NCBI GenBank assembly: GCA_005883885.1
Contig: VAYF01000067.1
Coordinates: 1 to 10,155, forward strand
Length of the DNA stretch: 10,155 nucleotides
Source: Actinomycetota bacterium
Lineage (GTDB): Bacteria > Actinomycetota > UBA4738 > HRBIN12
Direction of reading: 5' to 3'
The translations under genes and the position numbers were made by a program. Positions 1-6,015 of this stretch are shown in pieces. The notes beneath the pieces were generated by a model that saw nothing but the letters and a program-made list of their open reading frames with translations, had not been told where the DNA came from and searched no databases. The stretch's first letter is position 1, and every line of letters begins with the position of its first letter.

Positions 1-1166
1 ATCTCGAGCCCGCTCACCGCCACGCCGCCGGCATTCGCCGCCTTCCCGGGCCCGTAGAGGATCCGGGCGGCCAGGAAGGCTTCGATGCCCGAGGGGACCG
101 TCGGCATGTTGGCACCCTCGCTGACCACGTAGACGCCGCCCGCGAGCAGGTTGGTCGCGTCCTCGGCGTTGATCTCGTTCTGCGTCGCGCTCGGGAACGC
201 GCAGTCCGCCGAGATCGCCCACAGCGGGTTGTAGTGCTTCGCGGGGTCGACCGCCGTCCAGTCGACGCCGGGGTACTTCTCCGCGTACTCCATGATCCGG
301 CCGCGCCGGACGTTCTTCAGGTCCATCACGTACGCGAGCTTCTCGCGGTCGATGCCGTCCTTGTCGTGGATGAACCCCCCGGAGTCGCTGAGGGTGACGG
401 GCCTGGCTCCCAGGTCGAGCAGCTTCTCCACGGTGTACTGCGCCACGTTGCCCGAACCCGAGACGAGACAGGTCTTGTCCTGGAGGCTCTCCTCGCGCGT
501 CTTCAACATCTCCTGGGCGAAGTAGACGGCCCCGTACCCGGTCGCCTCGGGCCGGATCAGCGAGCCGCCCCAGTTGAGGCCCTTGCCCGTGAGGACGCCC
601 GTGAACTCGTTCCGGATCCGCTTGTACTGACCGAACAGGTAGCCGATCTCGCGTCCACCGACGCCGATGTCGCCGGCCGGCACGTCGGTGAACTGTCCGA
701 TGTGCCGCTGGAGCTCGGTCATGAACGACTGGCAGAACCGCATCACCTCGCCTTCGGACTTCCCCTTCGGGTCGAAGTCCGCGCCACCCTTCCCGGCGCC
801 CATCGGGAGCGTGGTCAGCGCGTTCTTGAACACCTGCTCGAACGCCAGGAACTTCAACAGACCGAGGTAGACCGTGGGGTGGAAGCGGAGCCCGCCCTTG
901 TACGGCCCGATCGCGCTGCTCATCTCGACCCGGAACCCACGGTTGATCTGGACGTCGCCTCGATCGTCGACCCACGGGACCCGGAACATCACGACCCGCT
1001 CGGGCTCGATCGTGCGCTCGAAGACCTTCGCGTCGACGTAGCGCGGGTTCCGAGCGAGCGCCAGCTCGACGGACTCGGCTACCTCTTGGACCGCCTGATG
1101 GAACTCGGGCTCGCCGGGGTTCTTCGCGACGAGCTGCGCCATCAGCCGGTTCACGTAATCACCCAT
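1..1166 (-). CDS. gdhA: NADP-type glutamate dehydrogenase, 3' end cut by window edge
   Basis: This enzyme reductively aminates 2-oxoglutarate with ammonium and NAD(P)H to give glutamate, in the cytoplasm, as part of nitrogen assimilation. The minus strand reads 388 codons from ATG 1166 without a stop; E. coli-type GdhA is about 447 aa, so roughly 60 C-terminal residues lie outside. Visible motifs are PYKGGLRFHP (Lys90, substrate site), TLPMGAGKGG (catalytic Lys126), DVPAGDIGVGGREIG (Asp166), IRPEATGYG near residue 205, the dinucleotide-binding GSGNVA at 237-242, and SEGANMPT near 349. The usual MGGGKGG reads MGAGKGG here. The start is supported by a GGAGGA ribosome site 9 nt upstream and by an N-terminus of normal length. 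It diverges from the zinc-ribbon gene. NADP preference is a family assignment, not read from a residue. Confidence 0.96.
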   Translation of the reverse strand, partial: MGDYVNRLMAQLVAKNPGEPEFHQAVQEVAESVELALARNPRYVDAKVFERTIEPERVVMFRVPWVDDRGDVQINRGFRVEMSSAIGPYKGGLRFHPTVYLGLLKFLAFEQVFKNALTTLPMGAGKGGADFDPKGKSEGEVMRFCQSFMTELQRHIGQFTDVPAGDIGVGGREIGYLFGQYKRIRNEFTGVLTGKGLNWGGSLIRPEATGYGAVYFAQEMLKTREESLQDKTCLVSGSGNVAQYTVEKLLDLGARPVTLSDSGGFIHDKDGIDREKLAYVMDLKNVRRGRIMEYAEKYPGVDWTAVDPAKHYNPLWAISADCAFPSATQNEINAEDATNLLAGGVYVVSEGANMPTVPSGIEAFLAARILYGPGKAANAGGVAVSGLE

Positions 1167-1175
1167 GGAACGGCT

Positions 1176-1181
1176 TCCTCC
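1176..1181 (-). promoter_or_regulatory. Ribosome binding site of gdhA
   Basis: GGAGGA on the minus strand, 9 nt before the ATG at 1166. It fixes the gdhA start and is the clearest Shine-Dalgarno sequence in the window; most other genes here lack one. Confidence 0.8.
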
Positions 1182-1242
1182 GGTAGGCGGATACGAAGCG
1201 TCGGGAACGCGATCGCCCAGCAAGCCTATCCCGGTCGGCTGC

Positions 1243-1248
1243 TACGGT
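1243..1248 (+). promoter_or_regulatory. Possible -10 element for a leaderless zinc-ribbon gene transcript
   Basis: TACGGT fits the actinobacterial TANNNT -10 pattern and ends 6 nt before GTG 1255, the spacing expected if transcription begins at the start codon. No convincing -35 is seen. The same bases hold GGTGGA, which could instead be a closely spaced ribosome site. This is a weak call. Confidence 0.25.
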
Positions 1249-1254
1249 GGAACG

Positions 1255-1530
1255 GTGCCCCGGTGGCTCGCCTTCCTCACCGCCGTCCCGTTCGCCTACC
1301 TCGTCTGGCGGCTCGGGATCGCCCACCTCCGAGTGCTCTCCGGCCCGGCGCCCGGTTCCCTCGAGGACGGTCCACCTCCGTCCGAGCCCGAGGACGTCGA
1401 CGGGCTCGACGTCTACCTCGTTTGCGGCGAGTGCGGGACCGAGTTCAAGGTCTCCCGGCTGGGGGAGCTCCAGGTCCCGCGTCATTGCGGCGAGAAGATG
1501 CAGGTGGTTCGCCGTGTGGCGGAGGCCTGA
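1255..1530 (+). CDS. Small membrane-anchored zinc-ribbon-like protein of unknown function
   Basis: A 91-aa protein from GTG 1255. The frame stays open to an ATG at 1165, but that start would overlap the gdhA start and add a low-complexity N-terminus, so GTG is preferred: it begins directly with a hydrophobic helix (residues 4-20, WLAFLTAVPFAYLVWRL). A Pro/Glu/Asp-rich linker (about 31-52) leads to a compact C-terminal unit with CGEC (Cys57, Cys60) and HC (His77, Cys78), spaced like a one-zinc ribbon. The likely arrangement is a single membrane anchor with a soluble zinc-binding tail. Small proteins with a similar tail occur in Actinomycetota, but I know of no assigned function. It diverges from gdhA by 88 bp and converges on crgA. 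Confidence 0.75.
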   Translation: MPRWLAFLTAVPFAYLVWRLGIAHLRVLSGPAPGSLEDGPPPSEPEDVDGLDVYLVCGECGTEFKVSRLGELQVPRHCGEKMQVVRRVAEA

Positions 1531-1546
1531 CCGGGCGGACGGGCCG

Positions 1547-1590
1547 TTTTCCACACACGTGCCAACCGGTCATCCACAGGGTTATCCACA
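1547..1590 (+). other. Cluster of three DnaA-box-like 9-mers in the convergent intergenic gap
   Basis: The gap between the zinc-ribbon stop and the crgA stop (1531-1649) holds TTTTCCACA (1547-1555), TCATCCACA (1570-1578) and TTATCCACA (1582-1590), all in the same orientation. The third equals the strong E. coli DnaA box; the other two each differ from it by one base. This is the usual signature of DnaA binding, either in an origin or in a smaller regulatory or titration cluster. No AT-rich unwinding element and no dnaA/dnaN gene is visible, so an origin is not shown. Downstream, GAACGC (1608-1613) can pair with GCGTTC (1624-1629) around a 10-nt loop, a weak hairpin without a T-run. No other feature is seen in this gap. 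Confidence 0.6.
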
Positions 1591-1649
1591 GGGGATGAAC
1601 GAGGCGTGAACGCGGCGGGGCAGGCGTTCGGTGCCGATCGGGGCCGAGA

Positions 1650-1892
1650 TCACCTCCAGAACGTGACGCCGAAGAACCCGATCGCGATCACTCCGAGCCC
1701 GCCCATCAGGACCGTGTTGCTGGCCTGATCGCCGCGCGTGTAGTTCCAGACGATCGCGACGACCCCGATGCCCATGAGCACGAGCATCAGGGGCCCGTAC
1801 CAGCGGGGGCTCGCCTTCACCTTCTTCTTCCGTTGTGGTTCCAGCTGGTAGCGGCTGCTCCGCTGCTTGGGGCGACCTTTCGACCTCGGCAT
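1650..1892 (-). CDS. crgA: Cell division protein CrgA
   Basis: CrgA is a small actinobacterial inner-membrane protein that works at the septum with FtsZ and peptidoglycan synthases and influences the timing of Z-ring formation. The 80-aa product has the family layout: a short basic cytoplasmic tail beginning MPRSKGRP and ending with a KKKVKASPRWY stretch, a first membrane helix at about 32-50 (PLMLVLMGIGVVAIVW), a short external loop (NYTRGDQASN), a second helix at about 60-79, and the ending GVTFWR, which matches the aromatic/basic end of known CrgA. Length agrees with the family (about 80-95 aa). It starts 21 nt after the acylase stop and could be read through from it or use its own promoter. 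In Mycobacterium and Streptomyces crgA lies in the dnaA-gyrA region with pknB, pbpA and rodA; none of those is here. Confidence 0.9.
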   Translation of the reverse strand: MPRSKGRPKQRSSRYQLEPQRKKKVKASPRWYGPLMLVLMGIGVVAIVWNYTRGDQASNTVLMGGLGVIAIGFFGVTFWR

Positions 1893-1902
1893 GACGGTTC
1901 CG

Positions 1903-1934
1903 ATGGTAGCTGCTCAGGACGGGAGGAGCGTCAA
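1903..1934 (-). promoter_or_regulatory. Candidate crgA promoter inside the acylase 3' end
   Basis: On the minus strand TTGACG (1934-1929) is followed after 20 nt by TACCAT (1908-1903), a TANNNT-type -10 ending 10 nt before the crgA ATG, so the leader would be only a few bases. The 20-nt spacer is longer than the usual 16-18, which weakens the call. No good ribosome site precedes crgA, consistent with near-leaderless initiation or with coupling to acylase translation. Confidence 0.3.
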
Positions 1935-4091
1935 GGACGGCGCGGTGGGGGGCGGGGCGAAGCCGTACGGCTTCGCCCCGCCCCCGAGGTAGAGCTCGAG
2001 TTGATCGTTCCAGTGCGCGGAGGCCGGGTTGCCGCTCACCCCGGTCGGGACCACACCGAGGCTCCGTTCGAGGTCCCTGAGGTCCCACACCACGCGCCAG
2101 GACGGGATCACCGCCGGGCGGAACCCGAGAGAGCCGTCGAAGCCGCCCTGGGCCACGGTCTGCTCGTCGCCCCCGAAGGGGACGTCGGCAGCGGTGAACA
2201 ACGGCTCCAACCCGGGGATCGAGGCAAGCGGGTGCGCGATCAGGAGCCGGTGGATCTCGCCCCACGTCTTGCCGTCTGTCCGCTCGATCGCGTCGTCGAG
2301 CGCGGCGCGCAGCAGATCGTCGTCGAGCCATCCGCCCGGCTCACGGAGCAGGCGCGGCAGCACCGACCCCTGGAAGGTCTCGCGCCAGGAGTGGTACGCC
2401 GAGAACAGCTCCTCGCCCATCTTCGGCTCCAGGGCTCGCCGAGCGATGGCGGCGCACCAGAGGTTGAACAGGGCCGCCTCCCTCGAATCCGCCCGCAGAT
2501 CGCCCTCCCACGCCGCGAGCTCCTTCACGGCGCTCGCCTGCTCATCCGACCGGGTCTCGATCCGGAGCAGCAGGGATACCGTCTCCAGCGAGGGCCTCGA
2601 GAGCGTGTCCATCTGGATCGCCCGCATGGACGCCACGTCGTGACGGACATGGCCTTCGAGCAGCTCCTCGATCCGCCGCTTGCGGAACGGCAGGTGGAAG
2701 TCCTTCGCGATCAGATAGGGATAGTCCGCCGGCTGGATGTCGTGGTTGGCGGTGGCGATGTGCCCCCGGTCCGGGTTCGTCTCGGCCGGGAGCTCATCCA
2801 GCGGGATCCATCCGAGCCATTCGTGCTCGCCCGTCCAGCCCGGGACCGGCCGCGTGCCGTCGCCGGCTTCGCGTAGCGGGTACCGGCCCGTGCACTGATA
2901 CGCGATCGTCCCGCCGACGTCGGCGTACACGAAGTTCTGTCCCGGGCATCCGATCTTCAGCACGGCCCGTCGGAACTCCTCGACGTCGCGGGCGCGCGCG
3001 ACCTCGAGCGGGAGCGACGGCCGCAGGGCGCCCTCGTAGCCGGTCCACCGGAGCGCGTAGTGGCGGTTGATCGGCCGGTAGGTTGTGCGCAGGACGCCCG
3101 CCGTGCCGTGGGTGAGGATCGGGCCGTGGCGTGTCTCACGGACCGTGACCGTGCGAGGCTCGGGCTCGCCGCGGACCACGATCCGCTCCTCGCGCACCGT
3201 CAGCGGCTCCCACGCGTCGCGATACCTGGCGGCGGTCGCCCCGTCGTTCAGGGTTTCCTCGTAGAGGTCCTGGACGTCGCCGGTGACGTTCGTAACGCCC
3301 CAGGCGTGGCGCGGGGTGGCGCCGAGGATGATCCCGGGGGAGAACGGCAACGCGACGCCGCGAGCCTCGTAACCCGGCGCGCGGAGATGGAGCTCGAGCC
3401 AGGGGCCAGGTTGCGACACGAGCAGGTGCGGGTCGTTCGCGAGCAACGGCAGGCCCGATGCCGTCTTGGAGCCTGCGACGACCCAATCGTTCGAGCCTTG
3501 GGCGTGCCCACTCGGCGCGATCGGCATGAGCAGCTCGGCCGCTTCGCGGCCGAGCTGCTCATCCAGCTCCGCCCGAAGGAGCTCGGACTCCCAGTTGCTC
3601 GAGAGCGACCACGCGAGGTACGCGAAGGCCGCCGCGTACGGCAGGGGGTCGTCGGGAACATCGGGCGTGAGATCGAGCAGGGTGTATTCGACCGGGAGCG
3701 CCGGCGCGGCGTCGATCCACGCCCGGAGCCCCTCCCGGAACCGGCCGTGGAGGTGCTGATCCTCCTCGGTCCACGCCTGCAGGTGCCGAGCGGCCGCGCG
3801 GTGCAGCCCGATCGTCCTGATGAACCGGTCGTCCTCGAAGGTGCGCTCGCCGAAGATCTCGGCCAGGCGACCGGTCGCAGCGCGCAGTGCAAGCTCGACC
3901 TGGAAGAGCCGTTCCCCGCCGGTCACGACCCCCTGCGCGAACCACAGGTCGTCGAGGGTCTCGGCATCGATCCGCGGCACGCCGAACGGGTCACGCTGGA
4001 TCGTGACCGGCCGCTCGAGGCCGGGGAGCCGGAGGGTGCCCTCGTCGGGGAAGAGCGATGGACGAGCCATCTCGCGGAGCTGGTCCGACAT
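1914..4091 (-). CDS. Penicillin acylase (penicillin amidase) family Ntn hydrolase, no signal peptide
   Basis: This amide hydrolase family is made as a precursor that cuts itself into alpha and beta chains and uses the freed beta-chain Ser as nucleophile; members cleave acyl side chains from beta-lactams, acyl-homoserine lactones, lipopeptides or peptides. The protein is 725 aa from ATG 4091; the frame is open 40 codons further but runs into the tandem repeat and ABC region. The alpha part shows VTIQRDPFGVPRI (29-41) and LWFAQGVVTGGERLFQVEL (49-67). GSNDW at 199-203 places the nucleophile at Ser200, followed by NDPHL (219-223), GATPRHAWGVTN (257-268), GQNFVYAD near 384 and TANHD near 447. Length is normal. 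Neither start gives a hydrophobic leader, so it is probably cytoplasmic, unlike classical periplasmic members. ATG 4070 is an alternative start. It lies between an ABC exporter gene and crgA; substrate unknown. Confidence 0.92.
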   Translation of the reverse strand: MSDQLREMARPSLFPDEGTLRLPGLERPVTIQRDPFGVPRIDAETLDDLWFAQGVVTGGERLFQVELALRAATGRLAEIFGERTFEDDRFIRTIGLHRAAARHLQAWTEEDQHLHGRFREGLRAWIDAAPALPVEYTLLDLTPDVPDDPLPYAAAFAYLAWSLSSNWESELLRAELDEQLGREAAELLMPIAPSGHAQGSNDWVVAGSKTASGLPLLANDPHLLVSQPGPWLELHLRAPGYEARGVALPFSPGIILGATPRHAWGVTNVTGDVQDLYEETLNDGATAARYRDAWEPLTVREERIVVRGEPEPRTVTVRETRHGPILTHGTAGVLRTTYRPINRHYALRWTGYEGALRPSLPLEVARARDVEEFRRAVLKIGCPGQNFVYADVGGTIAYQCTGRYPLREAGDGTRPVPGWTGEHEWLGWIPLDELPAETNPDRGHIATANHDIQPADYPYLIAKDFHLPFRKRRIEELLEGHVRHDVASMRAIQMDTLSRPSLETVSLLLRIETRSDEQASAVKELAAWEGDLRADSREAALFNLWCAAIARRALEPKMGEELFSAYHSWRETFQGSVLPRLLREPGGWLDDDLLRAALDDAIERTDGKTWGEIHRLLIAHPLASIPGLEPLFTAADVPFGGDEQTVAQGGFDGSLGFRPAVIPSWRVVWDLRDLERSLGVVPTGVSGNPASAHWNDQLELYLGGGAKPYGFAPPPTAPSLTLLPS
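1948..1985. repeat. Perfect 38-bp GC-rich palindrome in the acylase 3' end
   Basis: Two 19-bp arms meet at the central GTAC with no spacer; the outer parts are runs of G and C and the core is GAAGCCGTACGGCTTC. It covers codons 703-715 of the acylase (GGGAKPYGFAPPP), ends 32 bp before the stop codon and lies 56-93 bp upstream of the crgA start. As RNA it could form a stem of about 17 bp with a GUAC loop. No U-run follows on either strand, so it is not a standard intrinsic terminator. Confidence 0.9.
3526..3562. repeat. Perfect inverted repeat, 17-bp arms with 3-nt spacer, inside the acylase gene
   Basis: The arms 3526-3542 and 3546-3562 are exact reverse complements around TTC (GAA in the mRNA). 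The left arm reads ATGAGCAGCTCGGCCGC. It encodes acylase residues 177-189 (DEQLGREAAELLM), ending 11 codons before the catalytic Ser200. The mRNA could form a 17-bp GC-rich stem within the coding region. Confidence 0.92.
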
Positions 4092-4119
4092 GCCGGCGAG
4101 GGTATCGCGGGCTGCGACC

Positions 4120-4156
4120 GACCGGGCGCCGACCGGGCGCCGACCGGGCGCCGACC
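4120..4156. repeat. 11-bp tandem repeat, 3.4 copies, between ABC exporter and acylase
   Basis: The unit GACCGGGCGCC occurs at 4120-4130, 4131-4141 and 4142-4152 without mismatch, then GACC at 4153-4156. It fills half of the 73-bp gap between the stop of the ABC gene (4165) and the acylase ATG (4091). The period is close to one helical turn. Each unit contains the self-complementary GGCGCC, so neighbouring copies can also form small hairpins. It could be a polymorphic spacer, a phased protein-binding site or slippage without function. Confidence 0.9.
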
Positions 4157-4164
4157 CGATGAAC

Positions 4165-6015
4165 TCAGGGTTGGGTTCGCGCCGGCTCGCCCTCGGCTCC
4201 GCTCGTCGCATCGCCCTCTCGGACGTTGCCGAGCCAGCTCCGGAAGAGCGCCGCGTATCGGCCTCCGGCGATCACCAGCTCGCCGTGCGTCCCCTCCTCG
4301 ACGAGCTTCCCGGCGTCGAACACGAACACCCGCTGCGCGCCCTCGGCCGTCGACAACCGGTGCGCGATCGTGACCACGGTGCGTCCCGCGGAGAGCCGGC
4401 GGAGCGCCTCGGTGATCCGGCGCTCGGTCGCCGGGTCGACCGCCGACGTCGCCTCGTCGAGGATCAGCAGCCCTGGATCACCGATCTGCGCCCGTGCCAG
4501 CGCAACCAGCTGGCGCTCGCCGACGCTCAGCGCCTCGCCGCGCTCGCCGACCTGCGTCGCGAGTCCGTCGGGCAATCCGGCGACCCAATCCGACAGCCCG
4601 AGCTCGACGAACGCGGCCTCCACTTCCGGATCGGTCGCGGCCGGCCTGCCGTAGCGCACGTTCTCGCGGACCGTCGTGTCGAACAGGAATCCGTCCTGCG
4701 GGACCATCCGGATCCGGGTACGCCGGGCGTCGCTCTCCACATCGCGCAGGTCGATGCCACCGATCACGATCCGGCCGGCGTGCGGGTCGGCCAGGCGAGA
4801 CATGAGCTTCGCGAAGGTGGTCTTCCCGCACCCGGTCTCGCCCACGATCGCGACGTGGCCCCCTGCCCGGACCGACAGCGTGATCCCATGGAGCACCTCC
4901 GGGCCCTCCCGGTACGCGAAGCGGACGTCCTCGGCCTCGACCGAGAGGGGACCACCAGGCAAGGCGACCCCGTTCGCGGGCTCGACGACCTCGATGTTCA
5001 GGTCCAGGACGGCCAGGATCTTCCGCCATCCGGCGATCGCCGTCTGGGTCTCGCTGTAGATCTCGGGAAGATCCGTGAACACGTGCAGGAACACGTCGGC
5101 CAGGAACAAGAACGCCGAGACGCGCCCGAACGTGAGTCCCCAGGACCGACCGAAGATCGAGCCCAGCACGACCACGGTCGAGAGGGCGACGGCGTAGAAG
5201 ATCGACGACATCGGCCAGAAGGTGGCCGCGCGGAAGTGGGCGAGGACCTCCGCCTTGTAGCGCTCGCTGATCGCGTGTTCGACCTTGTCGTGCGTCTGCT
5301 CGTCCAGCCCGTACGCGCGGACCACCGCCGCGCCCATCACGGACTCGGACACCTCCGAGAGCATCTCCCCCACGCGGGTCCGCGCCGCGTTGAACGCGGC
5401 GGACAGCCTCGCCTGCATCGACCACACGACGATCAGCAGGGGGATCAGCAGCAGCATGATGGCCGTGGCCAGCTGCCACGAGTAGTAGAGCATCAATAGC
5501 AGGGCGCCGATCGCCTGCGCGCCGGAGATGATCCACGCGATCCCGCCCCACTCCATGAACTCCTGGAGCGCATCCACATCGGCCGTCACGCGCGCCACGA
5601 AGACGCCGCGCTTCTCCTCGCTCTGCTCGGCGATCGACAGCGCGTGGATGTGCCGGAACGTCCGTACGCGCAGGTGCATCAGCGCGTTCTCGGATGCTCG
5701 GACCAGCCGGCGACCGGCCGCTCGGGCCGCCAGGAACGCGAGGACGACGAGCACGAAGGCCGCCGCGCAGCGTCCGTACACGAACCTAGCGTTGAACGTC
5801 GGCGTGAAGCCCTTGTCGAAGATCTGTTGGACGAGCACGGGCGTGACGAGCGAGGCGACCGTCACGCCCAAGGAGACGATCACGGTGAAGCCGAGCCCGG
5901 CCCGGAGCTCGGGGCTCTCCTTGAGGCCGCGCCGCAGGACGGCGAAGGCTCCCTTCAGGTGATCGGGGATCTTCACGTCCTCATCGTCGGAGAGCAGCTC
6001 CACGACGGCGCTCAT
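4165..6015 (-). CDS. ABC exporter half-transporter (TMD-NBD fusion), intact partner
   Basis: A 616-aa type IV (MsbA/MDR-like) exporter half with N-terminal membrane domain and C-terminal ATPase domain. Membrane helices lie at about 42-64, 83-100, 158-178, 182-200, 268-288 and 298-314. The ATPase domain shows Walker A GETGCGKTT (392-400), Q-loop Gln440, a non-canonical signature LSVGERQ (496-502) in place of LSGGQ, Walker B LLILDE with catalytic Glu521, D-loop SAVD (524-527), and H-loop His552 in AHRLST. Its ATG overlaps the stop of the upstream ABC gene as ATGA (6012-6015), implying co-translation and a heterodimer. The combination of intact Walker B and H-loop with an altered signature is typical of the half that carries the catalytic site of an asymmetric exporter. 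Substrate (drug, lipid or peptide) cannot be read from the sequence. Confidence 0.93.
   Translation of the reverse strand: MSAVVELLSDDEDVKIPDHLKGAFAVLRRGLKESPELRAGLGFTVIVSLGVTVASLVTPVLVQQIFDKGFTPTFNARFVYGRCAAAFVLVVLAFLAARAAGRRLVRASENALMHLRVRTFRHIHALSIAEQSEEKRGVFVARVTADVDALQEFMEWGGIAWIISGAQAIGALLLMLYYSWQLATAIMLLLIPLLIVVWSMQARLSAAFNAARTRVGEMLSEVSESVMGAAVVRAYGLDEQTHDKVEHAISERYKAEVLAHFRAATFWPMSSIFYAVALSTVVVLGSIFGRSWGLTFGRVSAFLFLADVFLHVFTDLPEIYSETQTAIAGWRKILAVLDLNIEVVEPANGVALPGGPLSVEAEDVRFAYREGPEVLHGITLSVRAGGHVAIVGETGCGKTTFAKLMSRLADPHAGRIVIGGIDLRDVESDARRTRIRMVPQDGFLFDTTVRENVRYGRPAATDPEVEAAFVELGLSDWVAGLPDGLATQVGERGEALSVGERQLVALARAQIGDPGLLILDEATSAVDPATERRITEALRRLSAGRTVVTIAHRLSTAEGAQRVFVFDAGKLVEEGTHGELVIAGGRYAALFRSWLGNVREGDATSGAEGEPARTQP

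Noticed and set aside
234..1598. 454-aa plus-strand open frame opposite gdhA
   Set aside because: Antisense to a well-conserved glutamate dehydrogenase and without recognisable domains.
1531..1649. A replication origin
   Set aside because: Only three DnaA-like boxes, no AT-rich unwinding stretch and no dnaA or dnaN in the window; reported only as a box cluster.
1948..1985. Palindrome as an intrinsic terminator of the acylase or the zinc-ribbon gene
   Set aside because: It lies inside the acylase coding region and no T-run follows on either strand.
4120..4156. Tandem repeat as a CRISPR array
   Set aside because: Units are 11 bp and contiguous with no spacers, and no cas genes are present.
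1833..5499. Long plus-strand open frames opposite the acylase and ABC genes (1833-2876, 3060-4373, 3820-5499)
   Set aside because: They are antisense shadows produced by high GC and codon bias; translations are Arg/Pro/Asp-rich with no family motif, while the minus strand carries complete known genes.
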